64,000 nt of DNA, taken from positions 28,151,932 to 28,215,931 of the forward strand of contig JAJLRJ010000008.1 of the NCBI GenBank assembly GCA_024195265.1. Direction: 5' to 3'. The notes under the pieces were generated by a model. The model was not told the origin of the DNA, ran no database searches, and saw only the letters and a program-made list of their open reading frames with translations. Origin of the DNA: Dendrophyllia cribrosa. Its lineage: Eukaryota; Cnidaria; Anthozoa; Scleractinia; Dendrophylliidae. Position numbers and translations under genes: made by a program. Below, one piece after another: positions 8,310-16,580 of the stretch (position 1 is its first letter; every line of letters begins with the position of its first letter).

Positions 8310-11300
8310 ATGGCGGCTCAACGTCTTGACTTCAACCCAAGGAACCAAGATTACTTTGGTGATTGGTTGCATGGTTATAAGATGAACGTCCCTGGTGATT
8401 ACCCCATCAAGGACCTCAATTCATTCTTCATAACTAATCGGGCGGCTTTTCTCCAGAAAATTGCACGCGAAGTCACAGAGCTTGGCGGGGTGAAGGTCAC
8501 TTTGTCATTCGATGTTCACTTTTCAATGGAAGGCGAGGACAATCGAAAAATTAATCACTTCTTTTGGAACGCCAATCCACTGATTGTTACACAACTCTAT
8601 CAGCTTCGAGAGGAGGGCACTCTGGAAGGCATTGTCAATGACTTTGAGGAAGAGATTGCCAGATGGCAGCAGTTGGGTTCTGGTTGGGTGATTGAGAACA
8701 TCAAAACTGTTTACCTTGAGTTCGGGACATACCAGCCTCTACGAGGTGGCACATTTATCCCAACACCATCAAAACTCAGGTCAAAGCAGGCTATCATCAA
8801 TGTGAAGAACAGAGATAACCAGTGTCTGCGCTGGGCACTGCGATCTGCATTGTTCCCCGCAAATATTCACTCAGACAGGCCAGGCAGTTATCCCATTGAT
8901 GATGGCCTAGACTTAACTGGAGTTGATTTTCCAACACCATTGAGTCAGATTTCCAAGGTTGAGCGTCAAAACAACCTTCCAATCAACATTTATGGATACA
9001 AGAACAATAAGGTGGTTGTGATCAGAGTCAGTGAACAAGAGGATCCCAATCTGCGAAGGATTAATCTGATGATGCTAACAAACACACATACATCACATTA
9101 TTGTTACATCAAGAGCATGAGCAGGCTTCTTCACAGTGAGTTCAACGCTGGCCGCCGCATGCATCACTGTGACAGGTGTCTCCAAGCCTTTTCTTCAGAA
9201 CGGGTTCTCACCGATCATCTATTCTATTGCAGAGGAGTCAAAGGCAGGCCGGCACGAGCTGAAATGCCAAAAGAAGGTGAAAACTTTCTCCACTTCAAGA
9301 ACTTCCAAAACCAGATGAAGAAGCCTTGGGTTATATATGCTGACTTCGAAAGCATTGTCGAAAAAGTCCACGGCTGTATACCAGATACCCAACAGAGCAG
9401 CACCACTGAAACATCCGTACATAAACATTGCGGGTTCTGCATGTTAGCTGTTCGCTCTGATGGAGAGACAAAGGGCCCTTATCTTTACAGAGGAGAGGAC
9501 GCCGTGCCAGTCTTTCTTGACACTCTTCAACAGTTGGAAGGAGTGATCAGAGACGAGTTGAAACACAAGGCACCACTCTCCATGACAAGAGCAGACTGGG
9601 CAGAGTTCAACCGTGCAACAGATTGCCACATCTGTGACAAGCCTCTCATCAAGGATAACTTCAGGGATGCCATTGCGATCTATGACTTAGACACCGGTAA
9701 TTATGAGGGCTTCGTTCACCGCCACACCAACAACTGCTACAAAAAGTCATTCAAAGTCTTTATCCACCATTACGATGGTGAGATGGATGTGTTTCCATTT
9801 GTCGGGCCATGGAATCAAAGGAAGGCACCTCCTGATAACCTGCCAGAGCAAGTCGATTGTCTCTACTGTGAGGAGTCCCTTATCCAAGACTCTGTTCGAG
9901 ACGCAGTCAAAGATCATTGTCACATCACAGGCAAATATCGGGGTGCTGCTCACCATTCTTGCAACATCAACCATTTCAGAACCAACCCGAAAACGGAAAT
10001 AATCCCGGTAATCTTTCACAACTTGAAGGGTTATGATGCACACCACATCATGAGTGGAATTGCGGATGTGAATTCCGATTTGAAATGCATCCCAAACAAC
10101 ATGGAGAAATACATCTCTTTCTCTCTTGGTAAACTGAGGTTCATTGACAGCTTGCAGTTCATGCAGTCAAGCCTCAGTGCCCTGGTTGATGCAAACAATC
10201 CAGAGTCCTTCACAATCACGGCAAACCACGAGAAGAACCAATCCAGGCGCGGCTTTCTCCTGCAAAAAGGGATTTACCCTTACGAATACATGGACTCTTG
10301 GACTCGATTCGATGAGGCCTCTCTCCCGCCGAAGGATGCCTTCTACAGCGTGCTCAAGAAGGAAGGCATCTCAGACGAAGAATACGCCCACGTGCAGAAA
10401 GTGTGGGAGGTATTTGGATGCAAGACTCTTGGGGATTACCACGACCTCTACCTTGAGACAGATGTGCTTCTTCTGGCTGATGTTTTCGAGAACTTCAGAA
10501 AAACATGTCTGCAACATTACAAGCTTGACCCGGCACATTATTATACAAGCCCTGGTCTCTCCTGGGACGCCCTTCTCAGGTATACGAAAATCAACCTGGA
10601 GCTGCTCACAGACATCAACATGCATCTCTTTGTTGAAAGCGGCTTGCGAGGTGGCATATCCATGGAGAGCAGGCGGCACTGTAAGGCCAACAACCCCTAT
10701 CTTCGTGACCACAACCCCGACGAAGAGTCAAGTTACATCATGTATCTCGACGCGAACAATCTCTATGGATGGGCCATGAGTCAGTCTCTTCCAGTTGGCA
10801 ACTTCGCATGGTGCCCTGTATTTCCAACACAACACCAGATCAGGAGATGGAGACCAAACAGAAAGATTGGTTACATTTTCGAGGTTGATCTTGAGTACCC
10901 CGAGGAGCTGCATGATGAGCACAACGCTTATCCTCTTGCCCCAGAAAGTCGGTCAGTTCCAAAGGAATGGATGTCACCATACCAAAGGGCCTTGGCAGAG
11001 GGACAGCCAAAAGACAAGACGCAGAAGCTGCTCCTTACCCTTAACAACAAATCCCGGTACGTGCTGCATTACAGAAATCTTCAGCAGTACCTGGATCTTG
11101 GGATGAAGTTGACGAAAATCCACAAAATGCTCAAGTTCGAGCAGAGGGCTTGGATGGAGCCATACATCTCCCTGAACACCGAGCTCAGGAAGAAGGCCAC
11201 TTCCGACTTCGAGAAGAACTTCTTCAAGCTCATGAACAACTCCGTCTTCGGCAAGACAATGGAGAATCTCAGAAACCGAATCGACATGAAGCTTGTACGG

Positions 11301-12014
11301 GCGCACGAGCAGGACAAGCTGAGAAAGCTCATCGCAAGCCCACTGTTTTCCAGAGCAACAATCTTTGGACCCAAACTAGCGGGTCTCCAGATGCACAAGG
11401 AGAAAATCAAATTCAACCGCCCAGTTTACACAGGCATGTGCATCCTTGATCTATCCAAAACACTGATGTATGACTTTTATTACAAACATCTCAAGCTGAA
11501 ATATGGCCAGTGCGTAGAACTACTCTACACAGACACAGACTCTCTGCTCCTCGAGATCAAGACGGATGATGTCTATAAAGACATGGAGAACCTTCTGGAT
11601 GAACTCTACGACACAAGTGATTATCCCAAGGACCATCCACTCCACAGCCAGAAGAACAAGAAGGTCATCGGCAAGATGAAGGACGAGTGCGCAGGTAAGC
11701 TGATCTCGGAGACTGTGTGTCTTCGCTCGAAGATGTACTCAATCCTTCTGGATGACAACAAAAACATCAAGAAAGCAAAGGGCACCACCAAGGTTGTCAC
11801 AAAGAAAGAGATCACCCACCAGAATTACAAGGACGCCCTCTTCGACAGGAGAACCTTCAAGCACGGGATGGACAGGATCCGAAGCAAAGGCCACCAAATC
11901 TTCGGTGAGCATCTAAACAAGACAACGCTCTCGCCCTTTGACTCAAAGCGCTGGATCAAGGATGATGGCGTCCACACGCTGGCATATGGTCACAAAGACA
12001 TCGGCGGCAACTGA
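8244..12014 (+). CDS. POLB: Protein-primed family B DNA polymerase
   Basis: This 1256-residue frame would replicate the linear element from a protein primer. Near residue 192 it has DNQCLRW, resembling the catalytic Cys loop of OTU-type proteases, with a candidate His in SHYCYIK. A C2H2 finger follows (HHCDRCLQAF, about 307). Exonuclease motifs are IYADFE (about 365), HNLKGYD (about 595) and YLETDVLLLADVF (about 736). An endonuclease-VII-like zinc cluster (CLYCEES to DHCHITGKYRG) lies at about 540-575. Polymerase motifs A (LDANNLYG, about 835), B (NNSVFGK, about 997) and C (YTDTDS, about 1095) are intact. The start could be 8244 or 8310; the latter sits directly behind TATATAAC. The 3' end overlaps the restored integrase frame by about 25 bases, tail to tail. 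No break is seen. Confidence 0.97.
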   Translation: MAMAQGPDTRPPIEENKTPVYNMAAQRLDFNPRNQDYFGDWLHGYKMNVPGDYPIKDLNSFFITNRAAFLQKIAREVTELGGVKVTLSFDVHFSMEGEDNRKINHFFWNANPLIVTQLYQLREEGTLEGIVNDFEEEIARWQQLGSGWVIENIKTVYLEFGTYQPLRGGTFIPTPSKLRSKQAIINVKNRDNQCLRWALRSALFPANIHSDRPGSYPIDDGLDLTGVDFPTPLSQISKVERQNNLPINIYGYKNNKVVVIRVSEQEDPNLRRINLMMLTNTHTSHYCYIKSMSRLLHSEFNAGRRMHHCDRCLQAFSSERVLTDHLFYCRGVKGRPARAEMPKEGENFLHFKNFQNQMKKPWVIYADFESIVEKVHGCIPDTQQSSTTETSVHKHCGFCMLAVRSDGETKGPYLYRGEDAVPVFLDTLQQLEGVIRDELKHKAPLSMTRADWAEFNRATDCHICDKPLIKDNFRDAIAIYDLDTGNYEGFVHRHTNNCYKKSFKVFIHHYDGEMDVFPFVGPWNQRKAPPDNLPEQVDCLYCEESLIQDSVRDAVKDHCHITGKYRGAAHHSCNINHFRTNPKTEIIPVIFHNLKGYDAHHIMSGIADVNSDLKCIPNNMEKYISFSLGKLRFIDSLQFMQSSLSALVDANNPESFTITANHEKNQSRRGFLLQKGIYPYEYMDSWTRFDEASLPPKDAFYSVLKKEGISDEEYAHVQKVWEVFGCKTLGDYHDLYLETDVLLLADVFENFRKTCLQHYKLDPAHYYTSPGLSWDALLRYTKINLELLTDINMHLFVESGLRGGISMESRRHCKANNPYLRDHNPDEESSYIMYLDANNLYGWAMSQSLPVGNFAWCPVFPTQHQIRRWRPNRKIGYIFEVDLEYPEELHDEHNAYPLAPESRSVPKEWMSPYQRALAEGQPKDKTQKLLLTLNNKSRYVLHYRNLQQYLDLGMKLTKIHKMLKFEQRAWMEPYISLNTELRKKATSDFEKNFFKLMNNSVFGKTMENLRNRIDMKLVRAHEQDKLRKLIASPLFSRATIFGPKLAGLQMHKEKIKFNRPVYTGMCILDLSKTLMYDFYYKHLKLKYGQCVELLYTDTDSLLLEIKTDDVYKDMENLLDELYDTSDYPKDHPLHSQKNKKVIGKMKDECAGKLISETVCLRSKMYSILLDDNKNIKKAKGTTKVVTKKEITHQNYKDALFDRRTFKHGMDRIRSKGHQIFGEHLNKTTLSPFDSKRWIKDDGVHTLAYGHKDIGGN

Positions 12015-12978
12015 GTGCCCGGTGGCACAACCATCAGCTCCTCACGAACGAAGCCTCGCTTAGGCCCATCGTAAAGGTAATAAACCACTGGCTCATTCGG
12101 CTTGGTGACAATCCTTTGTATTTGGTAGACCTTCAAAGACCAGATCGGGTCAGTCGCACGCCTCCCACCCCCTTCAGTTCACCAGGTTGGTACAGATATC
12201 TCACACTCACCCGTGGTGGGAGCTTTTTCTCCTTCTCCCCAACTGGCCTAGCATATGGTGTCGCAGGCTTGGCAGAAACGGCTTTCTCTTTGATGGCATC
12301 CTTTGGCTTCTTGCCAGTGAGTCTTGTTACTTCATTGTTCAAGGCCGAGACAACATCTGGCAGTCTTTTGACCCATGCAGTCGAACGGCCAGAGGGCATA
12401 TTCATTTCAACGGCATACTGATAACCAAACAACCTTTCAGCCAGGGTGCGATTGAATCTCTCCACAATTGCTTGGTCTCTGTGGATATCAACCCGTCCGC
12501 GACGAGTGGTCGTTTTGTTGTTTTCCATTATCTTAGTCACAACCCCCATAAACTCTTTCCCAGGGTCAACTTGCAAGAGTTGAGGCCATTTCAAAGGCCC
12601 ACGTCTGTAAATCTTCTGAAATGCCCTTGAGACTTCTTCAGACTCTTTCGAAGTCAGGGGCTCTGCTGCTTTGTAACGGCTAGCCACATCCACAAGGGTT
12701 AATGCGTATTTGTAAATCTTTCTCCCGTGTGGAAGTTTGTCGTGGGGCAGGAAGAGAAAATCTGCTTGATGCACTGCATTGGGTGATGAGACATCAAACT
12801 TGGGTCGAGGTATATGGCGTGGCGCTGGGAGGTAAACTTGCCAAAGGGCTTGTTTGAAAAGCCATTTCTTTGCGACATCATCAGAGACCTTGGTCGCTGC
12901 AGCTAGCTTTTTGACAGCAGCAAGACCTTTCCAGTAGCTTTTCGGGCTGTAACAGATCTTTGAGAGTTTGGCCTCCAT
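11990..12978 (-). pseudogene. INT: Retroviral-type integrase, frameshifted near its C terminus
   Basis: The open part (12133-12978, 281 residues) has the DDE core: HQADFLFLP, LLQVDPGKEF and DQAIVERFNRTLAE carry the two Asp and the Glu. KYALTLVDVASRYK is the core strand region. Compared with element 2 (29597-30559), one G is missing in a G-rich run near 12175, which changes frame and ends the protein about 40 residues early; the lost part is the small C-terminal domain that continues to 11990. The enzyme would join element ends to host DNA. TATATATAC lies five bases before the ATG. Confidence 0.9.
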
Positions 12979-13021
12979 AGGGGGTATATATAGTTATGAA
13001 TTGGTGAAATACGCCCATGTC

Positions 13022-13321
13022 TTATGCAGCCGGAGGTGTGTTCGACTCAAGGATAAGCTGTGCAAATAAATTGCGCAGCTTTTCAATCTCTCTGTATTCT
13101 TCATTTTCGTCAAAGGAACGCCCGGGATTCATTTTTCTGCCTAGTTCACAAAGTTCATGAACCGTTTGAGTTAATTCCTCAGGGTCTTGGGTCTTTATGG
13201 CTGTTCTGAACAAGTAACCCAATTTATAATGCTCTTCCGGAATGGATGCGAGCATTGTTTCAGATACTTCCCAGGGGCATGCTGGTAAAAATGTCGCTTC
13301 TTTAGAAAAGGAGACAGCCAT
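13022..13321 (-). CDS. Unrecognised small protein, 99 residues (element 1 only)
   Basis: The frame starts one base after TATATATAC, the late-type motif shared by its neighbours, which supports it as a real gene. It is acidic and mostly helical in appearance (EELTQTVHELCELGRKM), with no membrane segment. It is absent from element 2, where the integrase is followed directly by the homologue of the next gene and only one copy of the promoter motif remains. I cannot assign a function. Confidence 0.7.
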   Translation of the reverse strand: MAVSFSKEATFLPACPWEVSETMLASIPEEHYKLGYLFRTAIKTQDPEELTQTVHELCELGRKMNPGRSFDENEEYREIEKLRNLFAQLILESNTPPAA

Positions 13322-13349
13322 AGTATATATATGGGATTTTTTTTAATTT

Positions 13350-13787
13350 TTAAAGAAAGCGATAAGCCGCATACCCACCCGCAAGCAGGGTGCCTCCAAT
13401 GAACGCAAGTTCACCATTCTTCTGTTGTGTGCTGGGTTTGTAGAAGTCCGAGAAGGCAGGCTCTTTGTTGTCTTTGATTTGTTTATATGGTTGTGTTTGA
13501 TGCATCTGGTTATACAAGACTAGGTCTTGGTCAGTGGTTTGGAAGTTTTTGCTAGCTTGGTGTTCCTTCCGATCGTTGGCTGCAATCCAGTCGAGGAGAT
13601 TGGTGCGGTCCTTCTGGTATTTGGCGTAAGCCGCTTGGTATTGTTCAAGGGCGTGGTCATGTCGGATTTTCTCATCCATTGCTGCCTTGCCATTATCACC
13701 AGACAGATATTTTGCGAGATAATTGCCGCCCGTGAAAGCGGCCGCATTGAGAACAGCGCCAAAAGCCATTATTGCAATCGAGGCCAT
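13350..13787 (-). CDS. Small membrane protein, 145 residues
   Basis: An N-terminal hydrophobic segment (MASIAIMAFGAVLNAAAF) and a C-terminal one (LAFIGGTLLAGGYAAYRFL) flank a polar, Gln/Lys-rich, probably helical middle. The homologue at 30578-31015 has the same length and only substitutions, so the frame is under coding constraint. TATGTATAC lies three bases before the start. Its place in the capsid-gene block suggests a virion membrane protein, but the function is not known. Confidence 0.85.
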   Translation of the reverse strand: MASIAIMAFGAVLNAAAFTGGNYLAKYLSGDNGKAAMDEKIRHDHALEQYQAAYAKYQKDRTNLLDWIAANDRKEHQASKNFQTTDQDLVLYNQMHQTQPYKQIKDNKEPAFSDFYKPSTQQKNGELAFIGGTLLAGGYAAYRFL

Positions 13788-13803
13788 TGTGTATACATAT
13801 GGA

Positions 13804-14025
13804 TTACAAGTTGTCTGGGAGGATTTTCTGGTCCTCGAGATATTTCTTCAGTGCGATTGTGCCAGCCATGACGGCTGTGAACTTGACATAATTCATCAAG
13901 CTTGCACTGGGGTCGGCAGTTAAGTTCTCTTTGATGGTCTTTTTCCCAATCCAACCAATACCAGCGACAAGGCCAGTGATTGTTGCGGCGTCGAGGATAG
14001 ACTTCACAAGCTTGTTGTCAGACAT
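13804..14025 (-). CDS. Small two-helix membrane protein, 73 residues
   Basis: Two hydrophobic stretches (ITGLVAGIGWIG and VKFTAVMAGTIAL) are separated by a short polar loop. The element 2 homologue (31033-31254) differs at a single residue, the strongest conservation of the small genes. TATGTATAC lies 12 bases before the ATG. It sits in the late gene block; a structural or membrane-remodelling role is inference only. Confidence 0.85.
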   Translation of the reverse strand: MSDNKLVKSILDAATITGLVAGIGWIGKKTIKENLTADPSASLMNYVKFTAVMAGTIALKKYLEDQKILPDNL

Positions 14026-14056
14026 GGTTTATGCCCAGTATACATATGATTTTTTA

Positions 14057-14309
14057 ATTTTCTGACTCAGACTCGACTTCCTCTCCCTCGACTTCAGGTT
14101 CGAACTCGGACGAAATGGAATTGTGTCTCAGGCTCAGGCTCATCCTCTGACTCAGACTCGGGCTCAGGCTCGGCCTCTGGCTCGGGCGCGTTGTGCCTAT
14201 TCAGGGCCAATCTGTAAACTGTATCAAAGGCGACTGTATTAAGTCCAAACCAAAGAAGAACCACACCTGCGATTGCAGCAGAATTCATCAAAGCTTGGAA
14301 AGGATTCAT
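14057..14309 (-). CDS. Small membrane protein with acidic repeat tail
   Basis: The protein begins MNPFQALMNSAAIAGVVLLWFGL, one membrane segment, and continues in a Glu/Pro/Ser-rich acidic tail. The uninterrupted frame ends at 14094 (71 residues); a neighbouring frame continues the acidic pattern to a stop at 14057, so an indel within the low-complexity tail may have changed the end. The homologue at 31295-31600 has an expanded minisatellite at the same point. TATATATAC lies seven bases before the ATG. Confidence 0.75.
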
Positions 14310-14332
14310 GGTGTCAGTATATATATGTTTTT

Positions 14333-14800
14333 TTATTCCATATTTTTTATTCCTTGTCTTACCGGAATTCGAGATGGGGGTGTTGCTGGTGGTGTTGCAG
14401 CGGGTGTGTTTGCTGGTGGTGCATTTGCTGGCGTGTTTGATTTTCTCCCAAGCCTTTGCATTATGGCTTCGCGCTGGTAATAAACACCAGCAGCAGAGAC
14501 AATCAACCCACCAATCCCCAGAATATAAACGATTGAGTTGCTGCCACTTGTTGTGTCACTTGTTGTGCCACTTGTTGGAGAATTGTTTTCACTTGTTGAG
14601 GGTGCAGGCTTTTCTGCTTGCGCCTTTTTCTTTGCTTCCCTGGCCATGCGGTTTCGTTCTGCTAGCCTTTTGCCAGAAGCAACACGGCCGGGGTTCTGTT
14701 CTGTTGCAGGCTTTGTTTTCGGGGCCTCAGAGGTAACACGGTCAGGTGTTGGAGTTGGAGCTGGAGTTTCTTCAGGGATCGTCTCGAGTGGTGTGGTCAT
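14333..14800 (-). CDS. Single-span membrane protein, 155 residues
   Basis: A Thr/Pro-rich N terminus and a basic segment (RLAERNRMAREAKKKAQ) precede one membrane helix (SIVYILGIGGLIVSAAGVYY) and a Pro/Ala-rich tail ending RIPVRQGIKNME. The homologue in element 2 differs by several indels that are all multiples of three, evidence for selection on the protein. ATATATAC lies three bases before the start. A virion membrane or DNA-contact role is possible because of the basic segment; this is inference. Confidence 0.85.
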   Translation of the reverse strand: MTTPLETIPEETPAPTPTPDRVTSEAPKTKPATEQNPGRVASGKRLAERNRMAREAKKKAQAEKPAPSTSENNSPTSGTTSDTTSGSNSIVYILGIGGLIVSAAGVYYQREAIMQRLGRKSNTPANAPPANTPAATPPATPPSRIPVRQGIKNME

Positions 14801-14865
14801 CCTGTATATATGTGAGTTTTATTTTTAGATGTGCCAGGTTGCTGCAAGGTTGCTGCCAGGTTTCT

Positions 14866-15492
14866 TCAAGGTTCCTGAGAGGTCACTCCAGGTCCCAGCC
14901 CAACTTCATCAAGGCCCTCAAGTGGATAGCCTTCACTGTCTCTGGTTGGATGTGTGGGTTGGGGCTGGGGTTCCAATTCTATCAAATCAGGCTTGTGATC
15001 AGGCTCTCGTTCAAACTTGATGTGTTTTGTTTTGATGAGAGCAGCATTGGCAAGCGCCAGCCATCGTCCGCATCGCACGGCAATAGCCCCAGCAAGATTT
15101 GACAACTCCTGGTTGATGATGTAGTCGTTCTTGAGTTCTTTCTGCAACTCCACCACATCCTCAACTGGGGCCACCATTCCAACGCCTTTGGATATGAGCA
15201 TGATGCCAGAATCAGCTAGGGATTCGGTTGTCTTGTTGCCAACGTAGGCCTCGTACCGTTTGCAGTACTTGTCAACGTCCTTGTCTGACAACCGCTTGAC
15301 ATGATCGTGTGTGAGCTGCACGCCTATGGCTTCTTTGACCTTGCCAGTTGAAACAAGGATTGCCAGCTTCTCACGTTTGGCAGTAATGTCATTGTCACCA
15401 ACTAACCCTGTGGGGGGTGCGGCACCAGGGGTGGCCTCCAGCATCTGCATTACTTCGTTCAAGACGGCCTGGTCTTCAGCTGCTTCTGCCAT
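14866..15492 (-). CDS. Conserved unrecognised protein, 208 residues
   Basis: The soluble-looking protein has an acidic start, a helical centre with LTHDHVKRLSDKDVDKYCKRY and VELQKELKNDYIINQELSNLAG, and a Pro-rich C terminus. The element 2 homologue (32163-32786) is 207 residues with matched ends. TATGTATAC precedes the ATG by six bases. I do not recognise the family; the position among capsid genes suggests a structural or assembly role. Confidence 0.8.
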   Translation of the reverse strand: MAEAAEDQAVLNEVMQMLEATPGAAPPTGLVGDNDITAKREKLAILVSTGKVKEAIGVQLTHDHVKRLSDKDVDKYCKRYEAYVGNKTTESLADSGIMLISKGVGMVAPVEDVVELQKELKNDYIINQELSNLAGAIAVRCGRWLALANAALIKTKHIKFEREPDHKPDLIELEPQPQPTHPTRDSEGYPLEGLDEVGLGPGVTSQEP

Positions 15493-15516
15493 CAGGGGGT
15501 ATACATATGTGTTTTT

Positions 15517-15795
15517 TTATTTTTCAATAATTCTCTTTTTTTTATTATTTTTTTTTTTATTTTCAATAATTCTCTTGATGTCTGGCAAAAGGGCTTCAAG
15601 CTCTCGTATAAGCCCCGCCATGGTGTCTGGCATAGAATTCAACCGCAATGGATATCTGTTAAGAAGCATGAGGCGCAGATCTTCCTCACTAGCGGCTTTG
15701 ATAATTTTGTTTTGCGCATCAAGAGTGTGTTTATGTAATTCATCCAAAAGCTGTGAAAGCACAGTGAGCTTGTGTAGACTGGTTGGTGCATTCAT
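15517..15795 (-). CDS. Small helical protein, 92 residues
   Basis: A helical protein with LHKLTVLSQLLDELHKHTLDAQNKI and a second helix LIRELEALLPDIKRII. The last 14 residues are Lys/Asn-rich and derive from a duplicated poly-T stretch; the element 2 copy (32808-33047) ends 13 residues earlier at KRIIEK, so the natural end is probably near 15560. TATATAC lies one base before the ATG. It is immediately downstream of the ATPase gene with 15 bases between them. Function unknown. Confidence 0.75.
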   Translation of the reverse strand: MNAPTSLHKLTVLSQLLDELHKHTLDAQNKIIKAASEEDLRLMLLNRYPLRLNSMPDTMAGLIRELEALLPDIKRIIENKKKNNKKKRIIEK

Positions 15796-15810
15796 GGTAT
15801 ATATGTGTGT

Positions 15811-16416
15811 TTAAATCTTGTACTCAATTCCATACGGGTGTCTCAAAGAGAAAACCAGGTGGGAGAACTTGCGGGATTTGAGCCTTGAGATAAACTCTTT
15901 GTACTCCTCGTGGGAGAGCTCGCCGGCATAATCTTCGAATATGGCTTTGGTTGTCTTGCTGGAGGGCGTGTAAAAGAGCACGATCGCTGCAATATTGTCA
16001 CGATATGGCTTGGCAATGCTGGTTATCTGCTGGGTCAAGACCCACACGGATATGCCGTCATGCCTTGCGCTGAACCCAAGATTGACCAGTTGACCCGTTC
16101 GACCTTTGACATCTTTGGAGGCGGCGCAGTCATCGAGAATGAATAAAGTGTTGGTGCATGTGAAAAAGAAGCTCGCCAGCCTCAACCAGTCTTCGATTTC
16201 ATGCTGTTGGCAGACAATCACGAAGATGTGTGGATCGCGGTCCACGAAGCCATCGTATGTCTTGTTCTTAACAAATGTTGGGCAGAATAAAACGATGTAA
16301 TCAAAACAACCCCTAAAGGGGCCCACCAGTTGGGAGAGAAGATACTGTGTCTTGCCAGAGTTAGTGGGGCCCACGATTAGTACATTGAATGGCAGCTTTC
16401 TTGGGTCCATACCCAA
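15811..16416 (-). CDS. ATP: Genome-packaging ATPase (FtsK/HerA type)
   Basis: The 201-residue protein has a Walker A motif GPTNSGKT near residue 16, a Walker B motif TLFILDDC near 91 and WVLTQQITSIAKPYR near 126 as the sensor region. This is the small A32-like packaging ATPase that drives DNA into capsids of Polintons and related viruses. The element 2 homologue (33068-33676) is nearly identical. Its 5' end overlaps the 64-residue gene upstream by about 56 bases in another frame, and no TATATAC precedes its ATG, only AATATAG about 18 bases upstream, so it may be expressed with the upstream gene. Confidence 0.93.
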   Translation of the reverse strand: MGMDPRKLPFNVLIVGPTNSGKTQYLLSQLVGPFRGCFDYIVLFCPTFVKNKTYDGFVDRDPHIFVIVCQQHEIEDWLRLASFFFTCTNTLFILDDCAASKDVKGRTGQLVNLGFSARHDGISVWVLTQQITSIAKPYRDNIAAIVLFYTPSSKTTKAIFEDYAGELSHEEYKEFISRLKSRKFSHLVFSLRHPYGIEYKI

Positions 16417-16555
16417 AACCTATATTAGTTGGGTTGCAAACTGGCCGGGAGGGGGCCTTTGCCAGAAGTCTTTGTATTTCATTGTGTGATAATGGTCTGG
16501 TGGATGGCAGGGGAGCCGGCTTGGCATAGAAGTTGATCTTGTTTCTTGTGGCCAT
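16361..16555 (-). CDS. Small protein overlapping the ATPase start, 64 residues
   Basis: It starts MATRNKINFYAKPAPLP 11 bases after TATATATAC and ends in IGFGYGPKKAAIQCTNRGPH inside the ATPase coding region. The element 2 version (33618-33827, 69 residues) carries a 15-base in-frame insertion and otherwise keeps the frame, which argues that it is translated. It is Pro-rich and basic with no membrane segment. Function unknown; it may be translationally coupled to the ATPase. Confidence 0.75.
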   Translation of the reverse strand: MATRNKINFYAKPAPLPSTRPLSHNEIQRLLAKAPSRPVCNPTNIGFGYGPKKAAIQCTNRGPH

Positions 16556-16580
16556 GGGGCTGGTGGGTATATATATGTAT

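Noticed and set aside
8797..11815. Many ORFs of 60-110 residues antisense to or in other frames of the element 1 polymerase
   Set aside because: They are shadows of a strongly coding frame, have no promoter motif and are not kept in element 2.
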